Assembly: GCF_000189635.1 (NCBI RefSeq)
Contig: NW_002476413.1
Span: 186,001-250,000 of the forward strand
Length of the DNA stretch: 64,000 nt
DNA from: Tetrahymena thermophila SB210
Taxonomy: Eukaryota > Ciliophora > Oligohymenophorea > Hymenostomatida > Tetrahymenidae
Direction: 5' to 3'
Under the pieces are notes generated by a model that saw only the letters and a program-made list of their open reading frames with translations, was not told the origin of the DNA and made no database searches. Below, piece after piece: positions 36,501 to 50,772 of this stretch (positions within the stretch are counted from its first letter, which is position 1; each line of letters opens with the position of its first letter). The position numbers and the translations under genes were made by a program.

Positions 36501-39500
36501 CCTAAAGACAAAAGAGATTTATTTTACTAATGCAGTTATTAAAATATAGCTGTCTTATATGCCAGTTTAAGTGAAAGTATTCCTTAATTAATTATTGATT
36601 TTGGCTCACCATTAAAGTAGATAGTAAGTTCACCAAATTAATTATGCAAGCAGGTATTTGAAGATTAAACATTTGCTTTGATAGGATCTGATTGTACTTG
36701 TTCAATTACTGATAGCTAATTTATTGTTACTTTGAGTAATTAATTATATATTTTTCCAAAATAAATTTTGATTAATTTTTTTAATTTAAAATATTTAGCC
36801 AACTCTTCTAGTATAATGGAGAATAATCTTATAAATTTCAAATCTGGTATCTTGCAGTTTTAGGATTATAATGTTTTTATAGACACATTTTATAGAAATG
36901 TAGTTTACTAAAATAAGACTGATAATCCTATATTATAATTTCAAAATAATTTCATAGAAAACACATGTAACCCAGTAATAATCTCTCTAAATGAATTAAA
37001 GAATGATGCAGGTAGAGGTTTTTTTAATTTAACATGGTCATTGGAGGAAATAACTGGTATTACAAGAGACTATTAGATCTAAAGCCTCAATCAAATAATG
37101 AAAACAGCAAGTTCAAATTTGAATAGAACATTAATCATAGACCCCTCAAACTTACCTCCTAATCAAAATATCACTATAAAATTTAGCTATTTACTAAAAG
37201 TGAACAAAACTGGCTAACAAACTTTTAAAATATTTTACAGAAAGGAAAAAATCATCAGGATAAATTATCAGCAATCAATTTATCCACCAATCTATAGGTA
37301 TAATATTTACTTTTAATAGTATTCTTAGGTTATTTTTATAAATTAGGTACAAGAGCTTGAGTTTCTACTTTTAGTTTTACATTGAAGCATGTGAGTTTGG
37401 AATTAATACATATTTTAATGAGCCAACTGATCTTAAAATAGTTTCTCCTTAGCTAGCTTAAATAGAGCAAAATATTAAAAACTATAATTAATCTAGTTTT
37501 TAATTAGACATACCTCCTTACTCATTACCATCAAATTAAACTTTTAATATGAGCGTAATCTATTTTATATTTTCAAATAAATTATAAAAAGTTTTGTCTT
37601 ACCAAATTAGATTTATTTTAGAATTTGGATTGATAATCCCAAATTATTTTATTTTTATTGATCTTATTCTAAAATACTTTTAATACTGTAGATTCATCTT
37701 AATTAAATTCATAAAATTTTTTGGAAAATAATTTACTTCAACAAATAATTATTTTTAAAAAAATTGAAAAGGGGATAATGTAAATTTATAAGAATGAATA
37801 TTTTGCAAAATATATTTAAAATTCAAAATCTTTTTTAAGTTAAATTTAAATATTAAATTTTTATTTTCTAACAATAAAAATGATTTAAAAGTTTTAATAT
37901 TTTATTTAGATGGATAAAATTTATCTTTAATTCATATAACTCATAAAAAAATTTACTATTCTAATTAATATTTAGATGGTTTTAAATCTTACTTCGGATA
38001 ACAGCATTAGTTCTATAAAAAATATATCTATTGATGTACTCATTTCGAATTTATATTTGTCTATAGCTGGAGGATCTAATTTTATAGTTAGTTATCAAAA
38101 ATAATTTGATTTGGTATCAGAGTTTAGAGATTATGAAGTTCAAGATCAAACTTCCCTTTTAGGTGTCACTTTTACCTGGTAGTGCAAGAGTTTATCAACT
38201 GACGATCACATTTGCTATGATTACAATCATGAAAAAGTATAAATAAAGCAAGGGATAAGTTCAATCTCTTTCCCTGAAAGAAATTTCCAGCCCTATACCA
38301 TAATAGTATTAATGATAGACGGATAAAAAGAAAAAAGGTCAGCTAATTTTTCAGCCACTTGTATTTTTACAGAATTAGATATTCCTCCATTAACTGTTTT
38401 ATCTCCATCACAACAGTAAAATCAGAAAATAAATCTGAATTAAGAGCTTAATTTTATTATTCAATATGATTCAAACATTTCTTCAGATATATTATCGTAT
38501 GCTGGAGCTTTGTTGTATAAAAATAAAATAGTTGGAGCCATAAAATTTGATTACTTCTAAGTAAAATTTAGGATATGGAACTACTTTTAAAATATCGATC
38601 CTTCTGTTCCAACAGTTTAAGTGCGTTTTTCTGTTTACAATCCATCTTATGTCATGCCAAGTTTAGCAACAATTAGCCTTTTAATTAACACACCTCCTAA
38701 AAATTGCATTCTTTCAATAACTCCAAACCAAGGAGTAGCTCTCTAAACAATTTTTTCTATCAAATTCTCAGATTGTGTTGATGAAGACTCTCCATTAACT
38801 TACTAATTCTTTTACTATAATAGCCAAGCTGATTATGAATAAGAACTAGATTCGCCTTGGAATATTTCAAGAAGATAAATAAAAGATTAAGCAACTAGCT
38901 ATGTGATGAACACTACTCTACCTTAAGGAAGCTTAGTTATAATGAGTCAAGTAATGGATTCTTAACTTGGAATTACTAATAGCACTTAAATTGTTCAAGT
39001 CAGTGGGCAAAATGAAACAGAAGATAATTATTTTTAACTTGTGGACTAACTTTTAAAGTCAGCTTTGTAAAATTCTCAATCATACAATGATTAAATAGTT
39101 TCTTTGAGTATCATTGGAGAAGATTTAAGCAAGAACAAACAATTTTAGACATCCTAGAAAATCAATGATCTGAAAGCTTAACTCATATCGAATTTGTAGG
39201 AAAAATCATTTTAATTACCCTAATTTTCTCTTCTATCAACTTATGCAAATAAAGTAATTGCATAATTACAATAAACTCTCACAGATTCAAAAGAGGATTA
39301 GAAAAGCTCAATTTATAACCAACTACAGAAAATCATAAAAAACACATAATTAAGTATAACAAATAATAATTCAAGCTCACTTTAGCAAAATAATGATATT
39401 CATACGCAAAATCTGATTGATTCTTTTAAAATTTTAAATTCTACAGTCAATTAAGGTAGCTCAATGCTAGATTTTGAACATTATAATAATATATCATTCT

Positions 39501-41218
39501 AGATAGGAAATATGCTTTCTAACAGCACACTTCCTAATCAAGGGTCACTCATATTAGAAGGTAATCTATCTTCTATACTGTCTGACACAATAACTCAAAA
39601 AAATATATATAGATATGCACTACCATTTAATGACTCAGATTCTTAAAATTCGACAAATTAATTTAATATCGTTAGAAATACATATTAATAAAATATTTAT
39701 GAAAACACAACAAATTTTCAAGAATACGTGAAGCAATATTAGAATATTAGTTCGAATTTTTAGTATTCAAAGAACAAAGTAATAACTACTACAATAAACA
39801 GTACAGGCTCTAAAAGTTTAATTAATAATTCGAGAGTGGCATTTTAATTTAATAATGCAGTTTCTAGCAAAAAATATAACATGACTTGTTTGTAATAAAA
39901 TGATGTCAAATGGTCTAAGAAAGATTGCAGTATCTTGAAATCAGATGATAATAACTTCTTGTGCTTGTGTATATCATAGTCTCCTACAACTATTATTGAA
40001 GATATAGATGATATGTTTTTATAGAATAAAAACTTAGATACAGTACTGGGAGAATAAGGAATATTAAATATACTGAAATTTAAACAATTCTACTTGTATG
40101 CATCCTTTTGGGTACTCTCAACTTTTACTGCACTTGAAATTTTTTTGCTTATTTTAGGAAAATACTTAGATCGCAAAACAAGAAAAAAAATAATGTCATA
40201 AGTTTGTCCAGAGGAGTAAATTAATTAACATTCAAAAGATTAAGAATCCTAAGAATAAGCTCATATATAAGCTCTCCCAAAAATATAATTAGTAAACGAA
40301 GACTAACAACCTAAGGTATCACCACCTACTCCACCTTAAGCCAATTAACCTATACTAGGATTATATTAATAGAATGGTGAATTTTCAAAATCTCCAAAAG
40401 AAATATAATCTACATAATCTAGTTAAAGAACTTAATAAGTGCTTTATGCAAGACGTAAAAGAGCTAAATTTTAGCAATTATAAGTTTAAGAAAAATAGCC
40501 ACAGGGCAGTTTAAATAGCTTATCTTAAAACCGAATATTTGATAATTAACTTTAAATTTTTAAATAGCCAAGTACCTTAGATTAAGATGAAAATCATTTA
40601 CACTCTATCTAAATAATCTCATAAAATGAAATAAAAGAAGTTTAAGACCCCCATATAAAAGGAAAGTAATAAAATGCTTTTGAAAAAATTTCTTGCTTTA
40701 AAAGGATAGCAATGTTTCATCAATTCTTGAGTATTTTTTATCTTTATGATGAAAAAATTTCAAGACCTACTCGGTTCACTCTGTTTTATATAAAGAATAT
40801 TCATACTTTATCAATTTCCTTACTGTTCTCCTAATATAAACATATTGTTTAGCTAATAATAATTGCTTTAATAAACAGTTTAGTTTTAGGTGTTAGTACT
40901 TTATTTATTTAATTCACATATAAAAGAGGCAGGTTTGGAAAATTTATATCTGTCGTTTTTTAAATTGGACTATGTTTGATTTATCTTTACATAATATTGG
41001 CAATATCTAGTGGAAAATCTGTAGGTGAGTCAAATGAATTCATGATGATTTTTATCTTATCAATATCAGTAGATTTGATATTTACTTAGGTAATCATATC
41101 TTCTTTCATGAGTCTCTTAGTCAAGAACCATTTTAAAAATATATTATAAAATAACTTTTTTGAAAAATTATTTAATTTTTTGTAACTAAAATAAATAATT
41201 GAAATGATAGATATTTGA
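33526..41218 (+). CDS. Receptor paralogue 3: Cys-rich/REJ/GPS membrane protein
   Basis: Exons 33526-33574, 33630-33704, 33758-33950, 34141-34414, 35196-36735, 36799-37297, 37347-37554, 37976-41218; 2026 residues. It has one 87-codon Cys unit. Exons 6, 7 and 8 have exactly the lengths seen in paralogue 1 (499, 208, 3243 nt). Where paralogue 1 has its internal ATG this copy reads AAA, followed by a 2-nt insertion and an in-frame TGA. That region can only be intron here, which supports the signal-peptide exon MVKEKITFFILFLLIK as the true start. Exon 4/5 joins as GFILAIQY|CPDFCDSC. The GPS-like motif is TCLQQNDVKWSKKDC...CLCISQSP. Intron 4 is the longest of the family (781 nt) and intron 5 (63 nt) contains TGA, confirming it as an intron. 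Confidence 0.83.
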
Positions 41219-42990
41219 TTGAATTTAAAATTGAATATTATAAATTTAACTCTTCATTAAAACTTGTAATGTTTATTTATATTTGTTATGAGTTTAAAAT
41301 TAACTTTAATTTCTATTTTGAATTTTAAATATTTAAAACTATTTATTTTTTGAATTAAAAACATAAATATTTTTAATACAAAAATGTTTAAATTTGATAT
41401 AAAATCTAAAATAATTTATTTTAAATTTTTGTATTTAAATCAAAATACTTTTATAATATAAAATTTAAAAGTTTCTACCTTTTAGATTGATTTGGTATAT
41501 AAAAGAAAATAAAAATGAGGACTACCTAACTTTCAATATAAATACGATTGCATTAGTTAATTATATATCAATAAAATAAAATGTAATGAATTTTATATTG
41601 TAAAATGACTCTTTTTTTAAGTAATTTAATTATTTCATTATATTTTATTTGGTATTCTTATAGATAAATTTCTAACATATTTTGGTTATTTAAGGTTTTA
41701 AAAATATTAAACATATTATTTTAAGAAAATAAAAATAAATTTACTATAAATTTGAAATAAATATACTATTTTAAAGAAGGCAAATTCCATTTTTAAACTT
41801 AATAAATAAAAGCTATTAAAAAAAAGCTTAATATTATAATTATGAAATATCATTCTTTCGGTATATTATTGATTAATTATATTTGAAATGTTAATTTTTC
41901 TAGATAAATAAATTAATAGTTTAAATTTAGTTTGTAAATGTAGCTAAAAATAGTTATTATTAAATTCATTAGCTTCCAGCTGTTTAATATATTAATAAAA
42001 AACTAAATTAACAATAGCCAATTAAATGTAATACTTTTAATAATAACTCAAGCTAGAACTATTATAATTACTGAATATCATTTAAAAATTGTAAATAACG
42101 CCAATATTAATTAAAATTAAATGCGCAGCAACTCCATTCTTCATTTTTAAATTAAGATAATAAGATTTAATCATAAAAATGTATGAAATAATTACTATCC
42201 ATCCATAAATAAGTAAGAAGTATATTTAAAATAATAAAAACGAACACAATAATATAAATTACAGAACTAATTTAATTTTTGTTTTACGGACACATTTTTT
42301 AAATATCTCAAGATAAATATATAAATTTATATTTTTATCTTAAAATTAATTTAACTTTATGTCAATAAACTTTTATTTAACCCAATGCTCAATGCTTTTT
42401 TGCCTATTTGGCTATTATACACAATAGTCATAAAAAAATATAGAAATATTTTAATACTCTCTTGATATTTTAAAAAGAATAATAAATTTCAAAGGTTAGG
42501 GTATTTTTTATTTATAAAATTTTAAAAAAGTAACACAAAATTGAGGGATTTACTTCTCGCTTGCCTTAAAATTATCAAAATTAATACTTTACCCTAATAA
42601 AATACGATAGAAAGGAAATAAACATAATTTTTATTTTACTGAAATCATAATAATCAAAAATATTTTGGTTTTTTTTTGATTAATAACTAGTTAAAAACAG
42701 TAAATTTAATCATAGAAAGAAAATAATTAAACTGTGTAGAGATAGTTTTTTCCACCAATCAAATTACACCTCAATTACTTAATTTTATGAGCCAATTTAT
42801 TTTCTTCATGATTCATGCTTAAAAAACATTAGACATACAAGTATATTTATAGATTCTAAAATAATTAAGAGATAAATAAAGAAATAAACAAAGTCAATAA
42901 TTTAAATAGCTAAAGTTAGTAAAAACAAAAATTGATATAAAAACAATAAATAAACAAATTTACATAATTTTATAATCTCAAATTAAGAAT
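41219..42990 (+). repeat. Spacer with duplicated 5' flank of receptor paralogue 4
   Basis: The first 280 bp are plain AT-rich 3' flank. From about 41500 it aligns with 32110-33525 and 18880-20203. An extra stretch of about 100 bp (42790-42895) after the CCAATCAAAT element at 42755-42764 is not seen in the other copies. No coding frame. Confidence 0.7.
42755..42764 (+). promoter_or_regulatory. Conserved CCAATCAAAT element, paralogue 4
   Basis: Same element as before paralogue 3, 236 bp before the start codon. Sequence conservation only; function is inferred. Confidence 0.35.
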
Positions 42991-45900
42991 ATGGCAAAAG
43001 ATAAATTCACATTTTTCATTCTTTTTCTTCTCATAAAATGTAAACTTTAAGATAAAAATATTTCAATTTAAAAGAAACATATTATATAAAAATAGTATTA
43101 AGCTATGTTAGAACTGGTACTCTAACAGATTGCAATTAACTTTTGACCAATAAGGCATTTGATATAAGCAGTAAAACTTAATTATTTTAGATCTCATGTT
43201 TAAAATACATTTTTTTGATGCAGGAAGTGAATGCATAATAAATTAAGGTGCTCCAAGCAGTCAAACAAATAATGAAGATGAATTTAACCAGAATTTATCT
43301 GGTCTTTAAAGAAATGATTGCATAGGCGCAAAATAAATTCTATGCAGCTCTCAAACTATGACAGTACTTTCAACTAATAGTTGCAAATCAAATACTCTTT
43401 TTACGATACAACCGAATTTGTAATCAGTTTGTTAAAAATAAATTAAAACAATAAAATGAAATTTTGATTTCAAAATTATATTAAAACTTCCATAATATCA
43501 ATTGAAAAAATAAATTACCTTTTTATATAAAAAAAGTCTCATTTTTCTAAATTTTGTTTGAGAATAAATATCTATCTTACTTTATTTAGGATTATATGAT
43601 TTTATTTATTTTAAAAATAAAAGGAGTAGAGTTGTATAAAAGATTTATCTATAAGCTACTTTTGTGATAGAATCTAAATATCCTGCTGATGCCACCAGTA
43701 CTTATATAGTCAATGATTAACCATTCTCACCTAGTGGCGCCTTTTAATTATATTGTAGTCCTAATTATTTTTCCCATATGAGAGAAATAAATGCAAATAT
43801 AAATTCTAGTTCTCTTACCATTTCATTTGTACCTTATACAGGTGCTATTTATAATGCTTTTGTTAGTGGCATTCTCCTTGCAGTTTAATATGTAATAATA
43901 ATCATTTAAAAAACCACCAAATTATTTTATTTAATGTTTTGAATTAATCTAATAGAGGGAATCATACGCAAAATAGTTAACTTATTATAAATTATTTAAT
44001 TTTTAATTAAATAAATATTTATGAAAATAATCTTTAAAAATTTATTCACCATCTTAATAAATTCATCATATTCAAGAGCAACTTAAAAAACAGTGCTGAA
44101 GTATATATAGTCTTTTTATTTAATTTATCTAGTTTTAAATATAAATTTGTTTTATCTTTTAACAATATTTATTTTTTTAAACTTAATATTTAAATTAAAA
44201 ATAATTTTTTAAATTTAAACATATTATAAAAATTAAATTATTATACTAATATTCAATCTAAAATATTTCATAAAACAATTATTCCTTTCCCATCCTCATC
44301 TATTAAATCAATTAAAGAATAAATAAGCATGTTTAAAATAAATTTATTTAAATTATTGTTTATGATTTTGCTTATTATAACATTTTAAACATCATTTTTT
44401 AATTAAAAAAATATTTTTTGAGATAAAGAAGTTTTTGATTATTTTAACTTTATTTTATTATATTTTAAAGTGTCCTAATTTTTGTTTATCATGTGATAAT
44501 AGTGGATGTCTAAAATGCTCACCAGGATATAATTTGTATAATGGTATTTGTAATACCTGCGATAGTACTTGTTTAACTTGCTCAGGATCTGGAAATAATT
44601 AATGTACTACATGCAAAGATAATAATTATTATTTATCTGATAAATATAATTATTGTGTTTCATCCTGTGATTCAGATTAATATATTGATTTGACTTCTTC
44701 ATAAAAATATTGTAGGTCTTGCATGAGTAAATGTTAGACTTGCACCAACTCAAATGGCTGTTAAAAATGCTTAACTGGCTACTATTATACTGGTAATTCA
44801 TGTGCTCCTTGTGATAATACTTGTAATAGCTGCTCAGGTCCTGGAAAAGACTAATGCACTATATGCTAAAGTAATTAATATATTTCTGAAAATTTAAATA
44901 ATTACTGTGACCCAAATTGCGACTTAACTTAAGGCTAATTTATAGATTAGTCTAACCCTGATCAAAAATACTGTAAAAAGTGTGTTAGTAATTGTAAAAC
45001 TTGCAGTAATTATACTAATTGTACGACATGTATGGATTATTATTATGTTTCTGGTAATACTTGTTCTCCTTGTGACAATTCTTGTAAGTAATGTTCAGGA
45101 CCTGGAGTTAATTAATGCACTGTTTGTAGATAATCTGCATATTTTATTTAACCTGATAATAATAATATATGTGTTTAATCTTGTGATCAAAATAATGGCT
45201 ATTATGTTGATAAAAAAACTAGTCGTGTGCAATGGTACTGTAGAAAGTGTATCTAATCATGTAAAATTTGCTCAGATGGAAATAGTTGTAGTACATGCTT
45301 TGATTAAAACTTTTTAGATTCTTCGAACTTATGTCAACCTTGTGATTCAACATGCCAAACTTGTAATGGCACAAAAAATACAAATTGTATAATTTGTAGA
45401 TCTGGTTTACACATGTAACTCAGCACAAATTTATGTGTCTAAAATTGTGATTCAAATGAATTTTTGAATTCACTATCATAATGCTAAAAATGTGATAACT
45501 CTTGTAAAACTTGTGATGGCTCTTCATCAAACAATTGCAAAAGCTGCTATTCGAATTTTTACCTTTTTAATTAAAGTTGTGTCCCTCTTTGCCCAAATGG
45601 TTATTCTCTAAATACTAACACTTTTGCTTGTGAACCTTGCTAAGATAAATTAAGCTGTAATAACTGCTATAACACTTGCTAATTATGTACTCTAGGATAA
45701 ATTTAATCTCAATAATGCAATACTTGTTATATCGAAACAATGAAATTAGATTCAAATAAAAAGTGTGTTTGCCTAAATCCAAAAGACAATAGAAATTTAT
45801 TTTACTAATGCAGTTATTAAAACATAGCTGTCTTAAATGCCAGCTTAAGTGAAAGCATTCCTTAATTAATTATTGATTTTGGCTCACCAATAAAGCAGAT

Positions 45901-48900
45901 AGTAAGTACTCCAAATTAATTATGCAAGTAGGTATTTGAGGATTAAACTTTTGCTTTGCTAGGATCTGATTGTACATGTACAATTACCGATAGTTAATTT
46001 ATAGTGTCTTTGAGTAATTATATTATTCTTTAAAAAAAATTAATTTTTAATGTTTTTATTTATTTTAAAATATATAGCCAACTCTTCGAGTATTATTGAG
46101 AATAATCTTATAAATTTCAAACCTGGAATCTTGCAGTTTTAGGATTATAATGTTTTTATAGACACATTTTATAGAAATGTAGTTTACTAAAATAAGACTG
46201 ATAATCCTATCCTATAATTTCAAAATAATTTCATAGAAAACACATGTAATCCTGTAATTATCTCTCTAATTGAGTTAAAGAATGACGCAGGCAGAGGTTT
46301 TTTTAATTTAACATGGTCATTAGAGGAAATGACTGGAATTATAAGAGATGATTAGATCTAAAGCATTAATCAAATAATGAGAACAGCAAGCTTAAATTTA
46401 AATAGGATTTTAATTTTAGACCCCTCAAACCTACCTCCTAATCAAAATATTAGAATAAAATTTAGCTATTTACTAAAAGTCAACAAAGCTGGTTAACAAA
46501 TGTTTAAAATATTTTACAAAAAACAAAAGATAATTAGGATAAATTATTAGCAATCAATTTATCCACCAATCTATAGGTATATATTTAGTTTTAATAAAAT
46601 GTTAATGTTATTTTTATAAATTAGGTACAAGAGCTTGAGTTTCTACTTTTAGTTTTACATTGAAGCATGTGAATTTGGAAACAATACATATTTTAATGAG
46701 CCAACTGATTTATAAATAGTTTCTCCTTAGCTAACTTAAATAGAGCAAAATATTAAAAGCTATAATTAATCTAGTTTTTAATTGGACATACCTCCTTACT
46801 CATTACCATCAAATAAAACTTTTAATATGAGCGTAATCTATTTTATATTTTCAAATAAATTAAAAAGAGTTTTGATCTGCTAAATTAAATTTATTTTAGA
46901 ATTTGTATTCGAAATCCCAAATCATTTTTATTTTTAATTACTCTTATTCTAAAATATTTTTAATATTGTAGTTTCTTTTTTATTAACACCAAAAATTATT
47001 TTGGAAAATAATTTAAACAAACTCACTATTATTGCAAAAAAATTTGAAAAATAGATAACTTAAATTTATAAGAATGAACATTTTATAAATTATATTTTAA
47101 ATTTGATATCCTTTTTATGATTAATTTAAATGTTAAATTTTTTTCAAAAAAATAAAAATAATTTTATCTTTTAATTAGATTTCTCTTAGAATTAAAATAT
47201 TTACTATTCTTAAAAAAATTTAGCTGATTTTAAATCTTACATCTGATAACAGCATAAGCTCTACAAAAAATATATCGATTGATGTACTCATTTCGAATTT
47301 ATATTTGTCTATAGTTGGAGGATCTAATTTTATAGTTAGTTATCAAAAATAATTTGATTTGGTATCAGATTTTAGAGATTATGAAGTTCAAGATCAAACT
47401 TCCCTTTTAGGTGTCACTTTTACATGGCAGTGCAAGAGTTTATCAACTGATGATCACATTTGCTATGATTACAATCATGAAAAAGTTTAAATAAATCAAG
47501 GAATAAGTTCAATCTCTTTCCCTGAAAGAAATTTCTAGCCCTATAGCATCATAGTGTTAACGATAGACGGATAAAAAAAATAAAGGTCAGCTAATTTTTC
47601 AGCCACTTGTATTTTTACAGAATTAGATATTCCTCCATTAACTGTTTTATCTCCACCACAGCAGTAAAATCAGAAAATAAATCTGAATCAAGATCTTAAC
47701 TTTGTTATTCAATACGACTCCACCATCTCTTCAGATATTTTATCATATGCTGGAGCTTTGTTGTATAAAAATAAAATTGTTGGAGCCATAAAATTTGATT
47801 ACTATTAGGTAAAATTTAGAATATGGAACTACTTTTAAAATATAGATCCTTCTGTTCCAACTGTTTAAGTACGTTTTTCTGTTTACAACCCATCTTATGT
47901 TATGCCAAGCTTATCAACAATTAGTCTTTTAATTAATCTTCCTCCTAAAAATTGCATTCTTTCTATAAGTCCAAACCAAGGAGTAGCTCTCTAGACAATT
48001 TTTTCTATTTAATTCTCAAATTGTGTTGATGAAGATTCTCCATTAACTTACTAGTTCTTTTACTATAATAGTCAAGCTGATTTTGAACAAGAAAGAGATT
48101 CACCTTGGAATATTTCAAGAAGATAAATAAAAGATTAAACAACTAGCTATGTGATGAACACTACTCTACCTCAAGGAAGTTTAGTTATAATGAGCCAAGT
48201 AATGGATTCTTAACTTGGAATTACTAATAGCACTTAAATTATTCAAGTTAGTGGACTAAATGAAACAGAAGATAATTATTATTAACTTGTGGACTAACTT
48301 ATAAAGTAAGCTTTATAAAATTCTCAATCATACAATGACTAAATAGTTTCTTTGAGTATTATTGGAGAAGATTTAAGCAAAAACATACAATTTTAGGATT
48401 CTTAGAAAATCAATGATCTTAAAGCATAATTAATTTAGAATTTGTAGGAAAAATCATTTTAATTACCCTAATTTTCTCTTCTATCAACTTATGCAAATAA
48501 AGTAATTGCATAATTACAGTAAACACTCATGACTTCAAAAGAAAATTAGAAAAGCTCAATTTATAATCAACTACAAAGAATCATAAAAAACACATAATCA
48601 AGTATATAAAATAACAACGCAAGCTCACTTTAACAAAATAATGACATCCATATGCAAAATCTGATAGATTCTTTTAAAATTTTAAATTCCACAGTCAATT
48701 AAGGTAGCTCTATGTTAGATTTTGAACATTATAACAATATATCTTTCCAAATAGGAAATATGCTTTCTAACAGCACACTTCCGAATTAAGGGTAACTTAT
48801 ATTAGAAGGTAATCTATCTACAATACTTTCTGACACAATAACTCAAAAAAATATAGATAGATATGCACTACCATATAATGACTCAGATTCTTAAAATTAG

Positions 48901-50454
48901 ACAAATCAATTTAATATAGTTAGAAACACATATTAATAAAATATTTATGAAAACACAACAAATTTTCAAGAATATGTGAAGCAATATGAGAATATTAGTT
49001 CGAATTTTTAGTATTCAAAGAATAAAGTAATAACTACTACAATAAATAGTACAGGCTCTAAAAGCTTAATGAATTATTCCAGAGTGACATACTTATTTAA
49101 TAATGCAGTTTCTAACAAAAAATATAATATGACTTGCTTATAATAAAATGATGTAAAATGGTCTAAAAAAGATTGCAGTATCTTAAAATTAGATGATAAT
49201 AACTTCATGTGCTTGTGTAAATCATAGTCTCCTACAACTATTATTGAAGATATAGATGACATGTTTTAATAGAATAAAAACTTAGATACAGTATTAGGAG
49301 AATAAGGAGTATTAAACATACTAAAATTTAAAGAGTTCTACTTGTATGCATCCTTTTGGATTCTCTTAACTTTTACTGCGCTTGAAATTTTTTTGCTTAT
49401 TTTAGGAAAATACTTAGATCGCAAAACAAGAAAAAAAATTATGTCATAAATTTATCCAGAAGAGTAAATTAATTAACAATAAAAAGATTAAGAACACTAA
49501 GAATAAGCTCTCCCAAAAATAGAATTAGAGAACGAAGATTAATAACCTAAGGTATCACCATCTACTCCACCTTAAGAAAATTAGCGTATTCCAAGTTTAT
49601 TTTTACAAATTGAAGAGCTTTCAAAATCTCCAAAAGAAATATAGTCTTGCTAATCAAGTTAAAAAACTTAAAAAGCGCTTTTTGTTAGACGTTAAAAGGC
49701 TAAGTTTTAGCAATTATAAGTTTAAGAAAAATAGCCACAGGGTAGTTTAAATAGCTTATCTTAAAACCAAATTGTTGATAATTAACTTTAAATTTTTAAA
49801 TAGCCAAGTACATTTGATTAAGATGAAAATCATTAACACTCTATCTAAAAAATATCATAAAATGAAATAAAAGAAATTTAAGATCACCACTTAAAAGCAA
49901 AGCAATAAATCGTTTTTGAAAAAGTTTCTTTCTTCAATAGGATAGTAATTTTTCATCAATTCTTGAGTATTTTTTATCTTTATGATGAAAAAATTTCAAG
50001 ATCTACTAGGTTCACTCTGTTTTATATAAAGAATATTCATACTTTATCAATTTCCTTACTGTTCTCCTAATATAAACATATTGCTTAGCTAATCATAATT
50101 GCCTTAATTAACAGTTTAATTTTGGGCTTAAGTACTTTTTTTATTTAATTGACATACAAAAGAGGTAAGTTTGGAAAATATATATCTGTAGTTTTTTAAA
50201 TTGGACTAAGTTTGATTTATCTTTACATAATATTGGCAATATCGAGCGGAAAATCTGTAAGCGAGTCAAATGAATTCATGATGATATTCATCTTATCAAT
50301 ATCAGTAGATTTAATATTTACTTAGGTAATTATATCTTCTTTCATGAGTCTCTTAGTAATGAAACATTTTAAAAATATACAAAAAAATAATTTTTTTGAA
50401 AAACTATTTAATCTTTTTCAACTAAATTAAGTAATTGAAATGATAGATATTTGA
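42991..50454 (+). CDS. Receptor paralogue 4: Cys-rich/REJ/GPS membrane protein
   Basis: Exons 42991-43039, 43096-43170, 43224-43419, 43624-43891, 44471-46013, 46078-46576, 46625-46832, 47224-50454; 2022 residues, the shortest copy. Start MAKDKFTFFILFLLIK. It has one 87-codon Cys unit. The exon-4/5 junction is GILLAVQY|CPNFCLSC; the position of paralogue 1's internal ATG is GAG. The GPS-like motif is TCLQQNDVKWSKKDC...CLCKSQSP. The Q-rich linker between helix 1 and the distal helices is a few codons shorter than in paralogues 1 and 3. Introns: 56, 53, 204, 579, 64, 48 and 391 nt. The most diverged copy in exon 4. It ends convergently with the DUF4246 cluster. Confidence 0.82.
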
Positions 50455-50772
50455 ATGAATTTAAAATTTAATATTATAAATTTAATTCTTCATTAAAACT
50501 TGTAATATTCGTTTATATTCGATATCAATTTAAAATTAACTATAATTTCTATTTTAAATTTAAAATATTTAAAATCATTTATGTTGTAAATTAAGTACAT
50601 TAATTTATTTTAATAATAAAAATGTTTAAATTTGATTTTAATGTTAAATAATTAAAATTTTTAATATAAAAATTTTTTAAAAAAAACTCAAATAATTAAA
50701 AAACCACATAATATAATAAATTTAAAAATATTTTATTATGTGATAAATAAGTTGAATTTAATATTTTTTCAA
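50455..50772. other. Intergenic between convergent receptor 4 and DUF4246 cluster
   Basis: About 320 bp, AT-rich. It must contain two 3' ends. Nothing else is recognised. Confidence 0.6.

Noticed and set aside
44607-45317. Antisense and shifted ORFs over the Cys-rich repeats of paralogue 4
   Set aside because: Low-complexity shadows of the Cys/Asn/Tyr-rich exon; equivalents appear at the same place in the other paralogues.
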